NCBI GenBank assembly: GCA_016714895.1 | Contig: JADKBV010000001.1 | Location: 186,001-250,000, forward strand | From: Saprospiraceae bacterium | GTDB taxonomy: Bacteria; Bacteroidota; Bacteroidia; Chitinophagales; Saprospiraceae | Reading direction: 5' to 3' | DNA length: 64,000 nucleotides | Shown: in pieces, positions 1 to 8,875 of the stretch | Position numbering within the stretch: the stretch's first letter is position 1 | Layout of the letters: the number at the start of each line of letters is the position of its first letter | Notes under the pieces: generated by a model | What the model was told of the DNA's origin: nothing | What the model saw: only the letters and a program-made list of their open reading frames with translations | Databases searched by the model: none | Program-made: the position numbers and the translations under genes

Positions 1-2175
1 GAAGAGGAGCGTCTGAATCAGATTGATAAAAATGAAAAAAATGCTAATAACATACGTGAAAAACTATCTCATGTCAACAGGGCACTCGATAGCAAACAAA
101 ATGAGTTTGACCTTTTAAAAAGTATGATCGACAATTTCGAAGGGTATCCGGAATCTATAAAATTTTTGCATGATCATTGGAAAAAAGATCCCGTCATACT
201 CGGTGATATTCTGGATGTTGATGAAGATTTTAAAGGTGTCATTGAATTGTATCTGGATCAGTATCTCAATTATTTTGTCGTAGAAGAAGTTTCTGATGCC
301 TACAAAGCTATTCAATTGCTTAGTAAAGCCCAAAGAGGAAAAGCCAATTTTTTTATCAATAATCAATTTGAGTCCGTTGAGGAGACCAAAGACAAACCAA
401 AAGGTTTGATTCCTGCAATCCAACATGTCAATATTGATCCGACATATAAAAACCTGCTCAATAGTTTGCTCAAAGATTGTTATATTTTTGATGGAGACGC
501 TTCTTCAATGGAGTTTTTGGATGATAAAAAAAATGATTGGGTCATCCTTTCAAAAGATGGTCATTTTATTAAGACCCGAAAAACCATTTCCGGAGGTTCC
601 ATCGGATTGTTTGAAGGTAAAAAAATAGGTCGTAAAAAAAATCTTGACCATCTGGCGAAAGTTATCCAGGATTTTGTCCAACAAAAAAATCAGTTGGAAA
701 AAGAACAGGAAGCTCTAAGTCAGGCTCTTGTCCAACTCAAAAATAACAGGAATAAAGAATTGGTTCATTCGTTGTCCCAGGAAATCAACTCGTTACAACA
801 AAAATTAGTGAAAGCTCAGGTGCAATTGGATGAATTTCAAAAGTTTCATGAAGAACAACAGGGCAAACTCTCGGATATCAAAATTCAAAAGAAAAAACTT
901 GAAATTCAGAAAGAGGAAAAATATTCATTTCTTTCCGTTGTCCAGACCAAAGTTCAGAATATCTTAAAAACTGATGACAAAGGAGATACAGAATTAACGC
1001 AATTGAGTGAATCACTTTCCAGGGCTTCAGAACAATTTAATCAGGACACCATTCAGATGATCCGGCATCAGAATCTGTTGGAAAACCTCCAGAAAGAATT
1101 GGAATACAAAAATACAAGGTCTGTGGAACATGCTCAGAAGTTTGAGAATGACCGTTACAGGCTTTTGGCTGAAGAAAAGTCAATGATAGATATCAGAGAT
1201 GAACTCAACCAACTGGACGCTTCTCTTGTTTCTTTTTATGAAGAGAAAAAAAGGTATAATGCTTCCTTGTCAGAATCAGAACAAGCATATTTTCAAACGA
1301 AAAATGCTATTACCGATCTGGATGATCAAATCAGAAAATATCAGAAAGAACAAAATGCCCTGCAATATCAGATTCAACAATTAAAGGATGATTTTACCGA
1401 ACTTAAATTTAAGATCAGCGGAGTAGGAGAGCGACTTAAAATTGAATTTAATATTCCGGTTAATGATATCATCAACCAGGAACCTGAACCCGGCATTGAT
1501 TACGAAATGTTGGGTGAAGAAATTGAAAAACTTAAAAACAGAATCGCCAACTATGGAGAAATCAATCCTTTGGCACTGGAAGCCTACAATGAAATGAATG
1601 AACGGTACCAAAAAATTGTCCAACAAAAAAATGATATTGTTTCTGCAAAAGATTCATTATTAGAGACCATCAGAGAAATTGAAAGTACAGCGACAAAACA
1701 ATTTTATGAAGCTTTTGAGACGATAAGGGCAAATTTTATAACAGTTTTCAGAGAATTATTTACCGATGATGATACATGCGATCTCATTCTGGAAAATCCG
1801 GATAATCCTCTTGAGTCAGAAATTGAAATTGTAGCCAAACCTAAAGGTAAAAAACCAAAGTCCATCAGTCAGCTTTCCGGTGGAGAAAAAACATTGACCG
1901 CTACAGCCTTACTTTTTGCTTTATACCTTCTGAAACCGGCTCCTTTCTGTATATTTGATGAGGTTGACGCTCCGTTGGACGATGCCAATATTCAGAAGTT
2001 TAATAAAATCATTCAGAAATTCAGTAAAGATTCACAATTTATTATTGTCACCCATAATAAGTCAACCATGGTCGAAGTGGATATTCTGTACGGTGTTTAT
2101 ATGCAGGAACCCGGAGTTTCTGCGGTCAGTGCCGTTGATTTTAAAAAAATACAACAGGAAACTGTCGGAAAATAA
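1..2175 (+). CDS. smc: Chromosome segregation protein SMC, C-terminal part (5' end outside window)
   Basis: The frame is open from base 1, so the gene starts upstream; 724 residues are visible. They hold the end of the first coiled coil, a hinge domain (about residues 40-190), a long second coiled coil and the C-terminal ATPase lobe. That lobe carries the ABC signature LSGGEKTLTATALLF near base 1,875, the Walker B/D-loop FCIFDEVDAPLDD and the H-loop IIVTHNKSTM. SMC dimers bind ScpA/ScpB, entrap DNA and organise the chromosome for segregation. The ATG at 124 is internal to the hinge and is not the start. The next gene begins 9 nt after the stop, so the two are probably co-transcribed. The family assignment is secure; only the N-terminal Walker A half is unseen. 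Confidence 0.96.
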   Translation, partial: EEERLNQIDKNEKNANNIREKLSHVNRALDSKQNEFDLLKSMIDNFEGYPESIKFLHDHWKKDPVILGDILDVDEDFKGVIELYLDQYLNYFVVEEVSDAYKAIQLLSKAQRGKANFFINNQFESVEETKDKPKGLIPAIQHVNIDPTYKNLLNSLLKDCYIFDGDASSMEFLDDKKNDWVILSKDGHFIKTRKTISGGSIGLFEGKKIGRKKNLDHLAKVIQDFVQQKNQLEKEQEALSQALVQLKNNRNKELVHSLSQEINSLQQKLVKAQVQLDEFQKFHEEQQGKLSDIKIQKKKLEIQKEEKYSFLSVVQTKVQNILKTDDKGDTELTQLSESLSRASEQFNQDTIQMIRHQNLLENLQKELEYKNTRSVEHAQKFENDRYRLLAEEKSMIDIRDELNQLDASLVSFYEEKKRYNASLSESEQAYFQTKNAITDLDDQIRKYQKEQNALQYQIQQLKDDFTELKFKISGVGERLKIEFNIPVNDIINQEPEPGIDYEMLGEEIEKLKNRIANYGEINPLALEAYNEMNERYQKIVQQKNDIVSAKDSLLETIREIESTATKQFYEAFETIRANFITVFRELFTDDDTCDLILENPDNPLESEIEIVAKPKGKKPKSISQLSGGEKTLTATALLFALYLLKPAPFCIFDEVDAPLDDANIQKFNKIIQKFSKDSQFIIVTHNKSTMVEVDILYGVYMQEPGVSAVSAVDFKKIQQETVGK

Positions 2176-2184
2176 TCCCGTTTA

Positions 2185-2766
2185 ATGAATTACCTTGCAC
2201 ATGTATATTTTTCTTATGAAAATGAAGATCTTCTGATTGGAAATATACTCACCGATATACTTTCGATAAAAGAATTGAGATTGCTTGATAAAAAATATGA
2301 AGAAGGGATCAGGCTTCACCGTATCATTGACACTGAGACGGATAGTCATCCGGTGCATAAAAAAAATCTGTCGTTGTTGTATGATTGTCAGGGCAAATAT
2401 TCACCGGTAGTTATGGATATATTTTATGATTACCTTTTGGCAAAAAACTGGGTTCAGCTGACTGGGATTTCTCAAAGAAAGATTTGTGATCAAACGTACA
2501 AAATGATGCTGAATCATCAGGGTTTTATTCCTGAAAGAGCAGCCATGATGTTCGGAAGAATGGTGGAAGATGATTTTTTATTCAGTTGTAATAATTATCA
2601 AAGACTTGAAAAAACTTTTGAAAGGTTGCTGAAAAGGGTAAAGTTTCCGTCTAAACTAGACCGCGCGGTAGATGATTTAAAACGACTCGAAACAGCATTT
2701 GAGGCAGACTTTTCCGACTTTTTTAAAGATATGGAAAACGTTATCAAAGGGTTTCGTTTTACATGA
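2185..2766 (+). CDS. Acyl carrier protein phosphodiesterase family protein (DUF479)
   Basis: A 193-residue protein that opens MNYLAHVYFS and continues with LHRIIDTETDSHP and an acidic, His-containing core (YDYLLAKNW), as in AcpH. Characterised AcpH removes the 4'-phosphopantetheine group from acyl carrier protein in the cytoplasm and needs a metal ion; the D and H residues of the DTETDSH segment are the likely ligands. Length matches the family (about 190-200). The ATG lies 9 nt after smc, and the stop meets the convergent permease gene, whose stop codon begins 2 nt further on. The phosphodiesterase activity is inferred from family membership; Bacteroidota members are little studied. Confidence 0.82.
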   Translation: MNYLAHVYFSYENEDLLIGNILTDILSIKELRLLDKKYEEGIRLHRIIDTETDSHPVHKKNLSLLYDCQGKYSPVVMDIFYDYLLAKNWVQLTGISQRKICDQTYKMMLNHQGFIPERAAMMFGRMVEDDFLFSCNNYQRLEKTFERLLKRVKFPSKLDRAVDDLKRLETAFEADFSDFFKDMENVIKGFRFT

Positions 2767-2767
2767 T

Positions 2768-4417
2768 TCAGGGTAGAGGAGCAGAACGTTTGGTTTTGAT
2801 CATCCGGAAGATTTTTGAAACAAAAGTAAAATTTCCGAATATGCCGCTTAAAGGTATATCTTTAAGTGCCAGAAATGTCAATAAAAACCCGAATGGAGCC
2901 TGAATAATACAAGGCAACCATGCAGCCAGCATACCACCCATACTGTCAGACCTTACCAATTTTGTACTGAAAATGGTGGAAATAATAAAAATCATATAAA
3001 ATAAAACTGCAACTAAAAACGGATATCCGTATCCTCCTTTACGGATGATAGAACCCATGGGAGCTCCGATAAATAAAAAGATGATGCAGATGGCAGCCCA
3101 ACTGAAATGCTGATGCAGGTGAAGCAGGTACCTTTGTTTTGATTTGTTATAATCATTGATACCGTGACCATAACTGATCCAACGGTCGCGGTTGATATTT
3201 AATGTAGAAACAGCCCTTGTCAATACTTCATCCCGAACAGACTGAGGTATTGTGTAATATATAGGCTGTTCTTTAAGGCTGTCAATTTGAATGATACTGT
3301 TTAAGGGAGTTTTTGCCCTTTGAAGGGTGTTGTCTTTACCAGAGGCGGTTGAATCTTTTTTAAGCTTCAGCCATTTTTGTTTATGTAGTTCTATTTTAGA
3401 ATTTTTCAGGTCCGGATCATTTTTTTTTGGAGCTTCAGGTGAGGAATTTAAAGGTATGGTGTCCGAATCTTCAGGTTCTTTATTTTGGAGAATTGATTTG
3501 GCAGAATGGTCAGGGTCAGTTTTTTTTACCACTTCTTTCCGGAGTAACTCTTTGTTATTTCGGATTTCCAGATTAAAACTGTCAACAGAAGATATCAGTT
3601 GGAAAGTATTGAGCATTTCCTCCCTTTTTCTTGAAAACTGCGAAAAACCATCTTCCAGTTCAAATTGTGACATATCAAAGATTTTTTCCCATTTACCAAA
3701 CTCGGTGCGTAAAAAAGGATAAGATTTTGACTGTCCTTGCCTTACGGTATTGTTTTGGATTTCCATATATTGTGTGCCTGAATCCAGTTCCATTACAAAA
3801 AATCTGCCGTCTCCTCCGCTGTACATCAGGCCTTCTTTAGCTTTGACAATATTAATTTTCGATTTATCTGTTCCGGTATGATCAAAAATGATAATATCTG
3901 AAATATTGGTTCCGTTTCGGTCAATTTTATCAATTTTAATCAAAACATCATCAAAAGAGTTGTTGAAAATCCCTTCTTCAAAAGTCAGGGCAGCTTTTTG
4001 GTTACCCAGTTGAGTCATTCTTTTTTGAAATTGAAAATTTGCATTGGGCTTTAAAAAATTGGAGGATAAAAAGGAAAAACCGGCAATCAAAAGAGCTATG
4101 CTCAATCCGGGCATGAGTAGTCTGACCATAGACACACCGGCGGATTTAAAACTTGAAATCTCGTATTTTTCAGCCATATCTCCATATACCATTACAGAAG
4201 AAATCAAAATGGTAATCGGAAGAGCCATAGGAATCAGGGTAATACTGAAATAAAATATCAACTCCATCAGGTCAAAAATGGTAAAACCTTTTCCTAAAAT
4301 TTCGTCGATATACTTCCACAAAAACTGCATGACTAAAACAAACAAAGCTACAAAAAAAGATAGCAGGGATGGGCCTATAAAATTTTTGGCAATATGTTTG
4401 TCCAGGATTTTTAGCAT
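2768..4417 (-). CDS. LptF/LptG family permease (YjgP/YjgQ), lipopolysaccharide export
   Basis: About 549 residues. Hydrophobic helices lie at both ends, including FIGPSLLSFFVALFVLVMQF, a Pro-rich TLIPMALPITILISSVMVYG segment and an ISSFKSAGVS coupling region. A long periplasmic part lies between the two halves, and three helices follow near the C-terminus. This is the LptF/LptG plan: the pair works with LptB to lift LPS from the inner membrane onto the LptCAD bridge. E. coli LptF is about 366 residues; the excess here is a charged, Pro/Ser-rich stretch (roughly residues 280-390) inside the periplasmic domain. I chose ATG 4417 over TTG 4441 because a -7 element (4439-4446) overlaps the TTG. 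F versus G cannot be settled here. Confidence 0.88.
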   Translation of the reverse strand: MLKILDKHIAKNFIGPSLLSFFVALFVLVMQFLWKYIDEILGKGFTIFDLMELIFYFSITLIPMALPITILISSVMVYGDMAEKYEISSFKSAGVSMVRLLMPGLSIALLIAGFSFLSSNFLKPNANFQFQKRMTQLGNQKAALTFEEGIFNNSFDDVLIKIDKIDRNGTNISDIIIFDHTGTDKSKINIVKAKEGLMYSGGDGRFFVMELDSGTQYMEIQNNTVRQGQSKSYPFLRTEFGKWEKIFDMSQFELEDGFSQFSRKREEMLNTFQLISSVDSFNLEIRNNKELLRKEVVKKTDPDHSAKSILQNKEPEDSDTIPLNSSPEAPKKNDPDLKNSKIELHKQKWLKLKKDSTASGKDNTLQRAKTPLNSIIQIDSLKEQPIYYTIPQSVRDEVLTRAVSTLNINRDRWISYGHGINDYNKSKQRYLLHLHQHFSWAAICIIFLFIGAPMGSIIRKGGYGYPFLVAVLFYMIFIISTIFSTKLVRSDSMGGMLAAWLPCIIQAPFGFLLTFLALKDIPLSGIFGNFTFVSKIFRMIKTKRSAPLP

Positions 4418-4438
4418 GATGCTGCTCACATTTTGTCG

Positions 4439-4446
4439 CAAAATTA
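4439..4446 (-). promoter_or_regulatory. Bacteroidota -7 element of the LptF-type gene
   Basis: Read on the minus strand this is TAATTTTG, a full match to TAnnTTTG, 21 nt before ATG 4417. No clear -33 TTG is visible. It supports the downstream ATG as start. Confidence 0.5.
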
Positions 4447-4521
4447 ATGTAAAAGAATGGTATTTATGATTTTTATTAAAAAAAGAACAAAAGAAATGTG
4501 TTTTAATTGTTGGAATATATT

Positions 4522-4529
4522 TACCTTTG
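4522..4529 (+). promoter_or_regulatory. -7 element of the rpmI-rplT operon
   Basis: TACCTTTG is a full match to TAnnTTTG, 25 nt before the rpmI ATG. It falls between the divergent LptF-type gene and rpmI, where a plus-strand promoter is required. The -33 part is weak. Confidence 0.6.
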
Positions 4530-4554
4530 CGGCTTCATAAAATTCAGACGTATT

Positions 4555-4749
4555 ATGCCTAAAATGAAAACGCATTCAAGTGCAAAAAAACGTTTTTCTA
4601 AAACCGGTAGCGGAAAGCTTAAAAGGTTTCAGGCAAACATGAGACACTTAATGAGAAAAAAGTCAAATAAAGCGAAAACAAGATTACTTGGTTCAACTTT
4701 GGTCTCTGAGGCTGATGAATCAAGAATGAAAAGATTGCTTTGTTCTTAA
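4555..4749 (+). CDS. rpmI: 50S ribosomal protein L35
   Basis: A 64-residue, Lys/Arg-rich protein starting MPKMKTHSSAKKRFSKTGSG, the conserved L35 N-terminus, with KLKRFQANMRHLM following. L35 is a small late-assembling protein of the large subunit. The frame stays open upstream to TTG 4507, but the conserved N-terminus and the -7 element at 4522-4529 place the start at ATG 4555. rplT follows 77 nt downstream, the usual pairing. The infC gene that normally precedes rpmI is absent; the upstream neighbour is the divergent LptF-type gene. Confidence 0.97.
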   Translation: MPKMKTHSSAKKRFSKTGSGKLKRFQANMRHLMRKKSNKAKTRLLGSTLVSEADESRMKRLLCS

Positions 4750-4826
4750 AGTATTTTATTATTTAACGAGAATATAGGACCTAAAGTACAGAACACGTCC
4801 CTATATTGCACTAAAACCAAAAAAAT

Positions 4827-5171
4827 ATGCCACGTTCAGTAAACGCAGTTGCCTCCAGGGCAAGACGCAAAAAAATTATGAAAGCCGCCAGAGGTTACTT
4901 TGGTGCAAGAAGTAAAGTTTATACGGTCGCCAAAAATGCCGTAGATAAAGCAATGCTTTATTCTTTCAGAGACAGAAGAAATAAAAAGAGAGCATTCAGA
5001 AGACTTTGGATTGTCAGAATAAACGCTGCAGCCAGAATCAATGGTATGTCATATTCTAAATTAATGCATGCGATCCATGAAAAAAATGTGGATTTAAATC
5101 GTAAAGTATTAGCTGACTTGGCAATGAATCATCCTGATACCTTTAAGGCTGTAGTTGATTCTATCAGATAA
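4827..5171 (+). CDS. rplT: 50S ribosomal protein L20
   Basis: A 114-residue basic protein. MPRSVNAVASRARRKKIMKAARGY is the L20 signature start, and LWIVRINAAARINGMSYS is the conserved central motif. L20 binds 23S rRNA early in large-subunit assembly. In several bacteria it also represses its own operon by binding the mRNA leader. The 77-nt rpmI-rplT spacer shows no strong hairpin that I can identify, so autoregulation here is undetermined. It is the second gene of the rpmI-rplT unit; a lipoprotein gene follows after 31 nt and may be read through. Confidence 0.97.
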   Translation: MPRSVNAVASRARRKKIMKAARGYFGARSKVYTVAKNAVDKAMLYSFRDRRNKKRAFRRLWIVRINAAARINGMSYSKLMHAIHEKNVDLNRKVLADLAMNHPDTFKAVVDSIR

Positions 5172-5202
5172 ATAAATGTTATTTTACACTTAAAATTATA
5201 TT

Positions 5203-5601
5203 ATGAAAAATCTATCTGTTTTTTCTTTTGTATTTGTTGTATTGCTTTTGAGTTGCAGCAAAGACGATTGTACCAAAGATCAATTTGTAGGTAAGTGGAA
5301 AGGTGATTATTCTTGCAGTATATTGGGCACAGGTTCAGATATTGTAGTTGACATTACCTCTGGTTCAGGTTCTAATCTGGACTTTAATGAAATATCCTCA
5401 AATGTTAGTTTGGGGTTTTTTGATGATGTCACGCTTGTTCATGACGAATGTAAAGCAGAAAAGGATGAAAGAATTTTGGGCACAGGTCCATTATTTACCG
5501 CAGAACTTAAAGATGACGGTTCTACCCTAATTCTGAAGTATTCGATTACAGGTTTTGGTTTTCAGGGAGAATCTTGTACTTATACGTTAAAGCCTGAATA
5601 G
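5203..5601 (+). CDS. Small predicted surface lipoprotein
   Basis: A 132-residue protein of unknown function. A short hydrophobic leader ends in the lipobox LLLSC, so Cys18 should be lipidated. The next residues are SKDD, which fits the Bacteroidota lipoprotein export signal (a Lys followed by two acidic residues close to the Cys). The mature protein is therefore predicted to be displayed on the outer face of the outer membrane. The remainder (FVGKWKGDYSC, then alternating strands) resembles small lipocalin-like or META-type beta proteins, and two further cysteines could pair. No family is claimed. It lies 31 nt after rplT and is followed by a strong terminator. Confidence 0.75.
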   Translation: MKNLSVFSFVFVVLLLSCSKDDCTKDQFVGKWKGDYSCSILGTGSDIVVDITSGSGSNLDFNEISSNVSLGFFDDVTLVHDECKAEKDERILGTGPLFTAELKDDGSTLILKYSITGFGFQGESCTYTLKPE

Positions 5602-5636
5602 AATATGATTTGATTTTGTCAAATCAGCCAAATATT

Positions 5637-5676
5637 AAAAATGGTGTATAATAAAATTATACACCATTTTTTTTTA
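5637..5676 (+). terminator. Rho-independent terminator after the lipoprotein gene
   Basis: ATGGTGTATA (5641-5650) pairs perfectly with TATACACCAT (5658-5667) around an A-rich loop. The stem extends through flanking A/T runs and is followed by about nine T residues. It ends the rpmI-rplT-lipoprotein transcript. Confidence 0.9.
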
Positions 5677-5851
5677 CCAGAACCTGTATTATCTGACAAA
5701 TACATTAAAAGTTCCTGGCTAATAAGATGATCTTATTGGTTTTATTTTATTAAATGAAATCAGAAATATAAAAAGGTACAACCTGTTTTTGATCAAAATA
5801 TAAAGTCAGGCTTATCTCTTTCGAATATCCGAGATTATTTCAGGTATCCTA

Positions 5852-6112
5852 CTAATTCTGATTGCTCATTTGTGTTTCTGCTATAATTTTTTTAGCCAAA
5901 ACCAAGATTTTATCGTCATCAAGATGTACTATTCCTCCATTTGGTCCGGGTTCTATATGAGAACCTACAACGGCACCATTCTCATATTTTTTTGCTCCAA
6001 AATAATTTCTAACCGTTTGTTCTTCAATGTCCAGTTCATTGGCTATTCGGCTTACACTGCCTGTCGGTAACAGATGTTTAATTTTACGAAGTTCATCAAA
6101 GGTAATATTCAT
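5852..6112 (-). CDS. Small helix-turn-helix protein
   Basis: An 86-residue protein. The N-terminal half (FDELRKIKHLLPTGSVSRIA, then NELDIEEQTVRNYFGAK) reads as a helix-turn-helix in which SVSRIANELDI would be helix 2 and QTVRNYFG the recognition helix. The second half contains GSHIEPGPNGGIVHLDD and a short C-terminal helix. Small proteins of this type occur singly in Bacteroidota genomes and have no defined regulon that I know. It is a lone gene between a terminated operon and the aminotransferase. DNA binding is inferred from the fold only. Confidence 0.7.
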   Translation of the reverse strand: MNITFDELRKIKHLLPTGSVSRIANELDIEEQTVRNYFGAKKYENGAVVGSHIEPGPNGGIVHLDDDKILVLAKKIIAETQMSNQN

Positions 6113-6222
6113 CTTTTAAAGATTTTAAGGTTAGCAAATAAAATACATCCAAAAATAAGTTGTTTTTAGATATTACACAAGAAATATTTACAAAAAATTA
6201 ACATTAAAGGAAATATTATCGA

Positions 6223-7431
6223 TTAATTGAAGGATTTTAGGGTGTTTTTTAATCTTTTTGCGGCCTCAATCAAATGATCGTTACTAGCAGCATAAGACAG
6301 TCTTACACACTTGTTGTCTCCGAATGCAATTCCTGAGACCATACCTACATGGGCTTCGGTGAGCATTGTTTCTGCAAAATCATCTGCATCTCGAATGGTT
6401 ATATCTCCGTTTGTTTTTCCAAAATAACTGGAGACATCCATAAATATGTAAAATGCTCCTTTAGGCAGGTTTAGTAATATTCCCGGAATTTCCCTCAGTT
6501 CATTCAACATTAGATCTCTTCTCTGTAAAAATACCTTTTTCATTTCAAGGACTTCCTCTTTGGAATGTTGTAATGCAACGGTAGCGGCAGCCTGACTGAA
6601 GGAAGCTGCACCTGAAGTGATTTGTCCCTGTACTTTGTTACAGGCATCTGCCAGCCATTGTGGTCCGCCCATATATCCCAATCTCCAACCTGTCATAGCA
6701 TATCCTTTTGAAAATCCATTAACGGTAGCTACCCGATCCTTCATGTTTTCAAAACTTCCGATACTAAAATGTTGATCTTCAAAGTTGATGTATTCATAGA
6801 TTTCATCTGATATCACCAGACAGGAAGGATGATCTGCTATGACATCAGCGATGTCTTTCAGTTCTTTTTCTGACCATACAGAACCTGAAGGATTACAAGG
6901 GCTTGAAAAAATTAATAACTTGGTTCGCGGACTCAATGCATCTTTAATCTTTTGAGCATCCGGTTTGAAATCTTCATTAATTCCGGCTGAAACCAAAACC
7001 GGTATTCCGCCTGAAAACCTGACAATTTCCGCATAAGATACCCAGTAGGGGGCCAATACAATCGCTTCATCACCCGGACCTAATACAGACATACAAATGT
7101 TGGCAATGGATTGTTTGGCTCCATTGGAAACAACAATTTGTCCTGTGTTATATTCCAGATTGTTTTCTTTCAAAAACTTTTCGGATATAGCTTTGCGTAA
7201 AGCCAGGGTTCCCGGTACAGGAGTGTATTTGGTATCGCCTTTTTTTAAGGCTTCATAAGCGGCATTTTTAATAAACTCCGGAGTATCAAAGTCAGGTTCT
7301 CCTAATGTCAGACTTATTACGTTGATACCTTTGGATGCTAAATCTCTGGCTTTCTGCGCCATTTTGATAGTTGCAGATTCCTCCATGGATTGTAATCTTG
7401 GTGCCAGCATTTTATTAGGATCGAGACTCAT
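6223..7431 (-). CDS. Pyridoxal-phosphate aminotransferase, class I (aspartate aminotransferase type)
   Basis: A 402-residue fold-type I enzyme. Visible family marks include SLTLGEPDFDTPEFI near the N-terminus, SNGAKQSIANI, PYWVSYAEI, the PLP-binding SSPCNPSGSVW and SDEIYEYI, and VNGFSKGYAMTGWRLGYMGG, whose SK lysine forms the Schiff base with PLP. This is the 1-gamma AspB/AspC subgroup, which moves amino groups between aspartate (sometimes aromatic or prephenate substrates) and 2-oxoglutarate in the cytoplasm. Length is normal. A -7 element lies 24 nt before the ATG, so it is probably its own transcription unit. Exact substrate is not readable from motifs. Confidence 0.93.
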   Translation of the reverse strand: MSLDPNKMLAPRLQSMEESATIKMAQKARDLASKGINVISLTLGEPDFDTPEFIKNAAYEALKKGDTKYTPVPGTLALRKAISEKFLKENNLEYNTGQIVVSNGAKQSIANICMSVLGPGDEAIVLAPYWVSYAEIVRFSGGIPVLVSAGINEDFKPDAQKIKDALSPRTKLLIFSSPCNPSGSVWSEKELKDIADVIADHPSCLVISDEIYEYINFEDQHFSIGSFENMKDRVATVNGFSKGYAMTGWRLGYMGGPQWLADACNKVQGQITSGAASFSQAAATVALQHSKEEVLEMKKVFLQRRDLMLNELREIPGILLNLPKGAFYIFMDVSSYFGKTNGDITIRDADDFAETMLTEAHVGMVSGIAFGDNKCVRLSYAASNDHLIEAAKRLKNTLKSFN

Positions 7432-7454
7432 GATGATTTTATTTATATATCACG

Positions 7455-7462
7455 CAAAGATA
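7455..7462 (-). promoter_or_regulatory. -7 element of the aminotransferase gene
   Basis: Minus-strand TATCTTTG matches TAnnTTTG and sits 23 nt before ATG 7431. No convincing -33 partner was found. Confidence 0.5.
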
Positions 7463-7487
7463 GGTAATGAAAAAAAATATATTCAGA

Positions 7488-8807
7488 CTATTCGTCAAAT
7501 ACTTTTTTATTTCTTTTAAAAATATAGTACACAGGAATCCCGGCTACTAAAATACCTAATCCGGATAGCGATTCTATGCCAAGTCCTGAAGCAGTATAAA
7601 ATACAAATGCAGTGGTTACGACAGTATACAGTACAGGTATGTAAGGATATAAAGGAACTTTAAAAATCGGTATGGTTGCTGATTTTTTTCGGAAAATAAA
7701 AATGGATATAGCTGTCAGTGCCATAAAAACGATGTCCATAAAAGTCACAAAAGTGATAACTTTGATAAATGAACCCCATGCAAAAATAAGAATACTGGCC
7801 CAAACCGATTGAAAAATCATTGCTTTATACGGTGTGCCGTACCTGGGGCTTAGTTCAGCTAAAAATGGAAAAAAAAGTTTGTCTTTGGCCATAGCATAAT
7901 AAATTCTGGGTGCCGTCATCGTATAAATGCCTATGGTACCTGTAATGGAAATCACAATAGCTATGGAAACAAAATAAGAACCATAAGACCATATTTTACC
8001 CATTGTGTCAGCGGCAATTTTTGTTGAGGATTGAATCGATGGTATATCTAGTACTAAAATGTATGAAAAAATTACCAAAATATACACCAAGGTTACGGTC
8101 ATTGTCCCAAATATCATGGCTTTTGGAACTGTTTTGGTGGGGTGGTCAGTTTCTGCGGCAAGGTAGGATGCATGGTGCCAACCTCCCATGGACCAAAATA
8201 CTCCTATAAATGCTACAAGCATGCCCTGAAGAGGGGAGGGAGGCATTTTGTCAAAAAGGATAATATTGTGTGACGGTTGTTCTGTATAAAAGTAAAAAAT
8301 ACCAGCAACAATGATGGCGAAAATCGCTGACAATTTCAGGCTTGTAAAAATAGTGCTGAACCATTCACTGGCTTTGATGCCAAAAATATTAATAATGGTC
8401 AATATCCACAAGATGGCAATAGCAAAAGGAATTTTATAATTTTCAGACAGGTTAAACAGCGGTATGGAATAATCAGCCAACGTTATTGTGAGTGCTGCCA
8501 AAGCTCCGGTATTTACAATCAAAAGGGTAATCCAACCATATAAAAAACCTGTGATGTCACCATAAGCTTCCTTTAAATATATATAAACACCTCCTGCACC
8601 CGGAAATCTTGCGCCTAGTTCTGAAAACGTAAGGGCACCGAAACACGAAATAATTCCACCGATCAACCATGTTGCCAGTACAAAACCATGATGAGGAAGT
8701 TCCGAAAAACTTTGTGAAGGACTAACAAAAATACCGCTTCCGATACACGCCCCGATGGCTATCATCGTAAGACCTGTTACGTTTATTTTTTTATTTTTTG
8801 CCTCCAT
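7488..8807 (-). CDS. APC-superfamily amino acid permease
   Basis: A 439-residue membrane protein with about twelve hydrophobic segments. It starts with the APC consensus region GLTMIAIGACIGSGIFVSP in helix 1, followed by FSELGARFPGAGGVYIYLKE. A later TEQPSHNIILFDK loop and the APRIYYAMAKDKLFFPFLAE segment fit the LAT/APC type of amino acid exchanger or symporter in the inner membrane. The substrate cannot be told. It lies upstream of the aminotransferase on the same strand with a 56-nt gap, which hints at a shared role in amino acid uptake and use, but the aminotransferase also has its own -7 element. The divergent protease gene begins 68 nt away. Confidence 0.92.
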   Translation of the reverse strand: MEAKNKKINVTGLTMIAIGACIGSGIFVSPSQSFSELPHHGFVLATWLIGGIISCFGALTFSELGARFPGAGGVYIYLKEAYGDITGFLYGWITLLIVNTGALAALTITLADYSIPLFNLSENYKIPFAIAILWILTIINIFGIKASEWFSTIFTSLKLSAIFAIIVAGIFYFYTEQPSHNIILFDKMPPSPLQGMLVAFIGVFWSMGGWHHASYLAAETDHPTKTVPKAMIFGTMTVTLVYILVIFSYILVLDIPSIQSSTKIAADTMGKIWSYGSYFVSIAIVISITGTIGIYTMTAPRIYYAMAKDKLFFPFLAELSPRYGTPYKAMIFQSVWASILIFAWGSFIKVITFVTFMDIVFMALTAISIFIFRKKSATIPIFKVPLYPYIPVLYTVVTTAFVFYTASGLGIESLSGLGILVAGIPVYYIFKRNKKVFDE

Positions 8808-8875
8808 AAATCATTTTAGAGCTCAATATTAATAAAATAGTTTGATACAGAAACTTTCTTCTCTACTATTTCGTT

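Noticed and set aside
3327..3722. 131-residue open frame opposite the LptF-type gene
   Set aside because: It mirrors the low-complexity periplasmic insertion, which easily yields long antisense frames.
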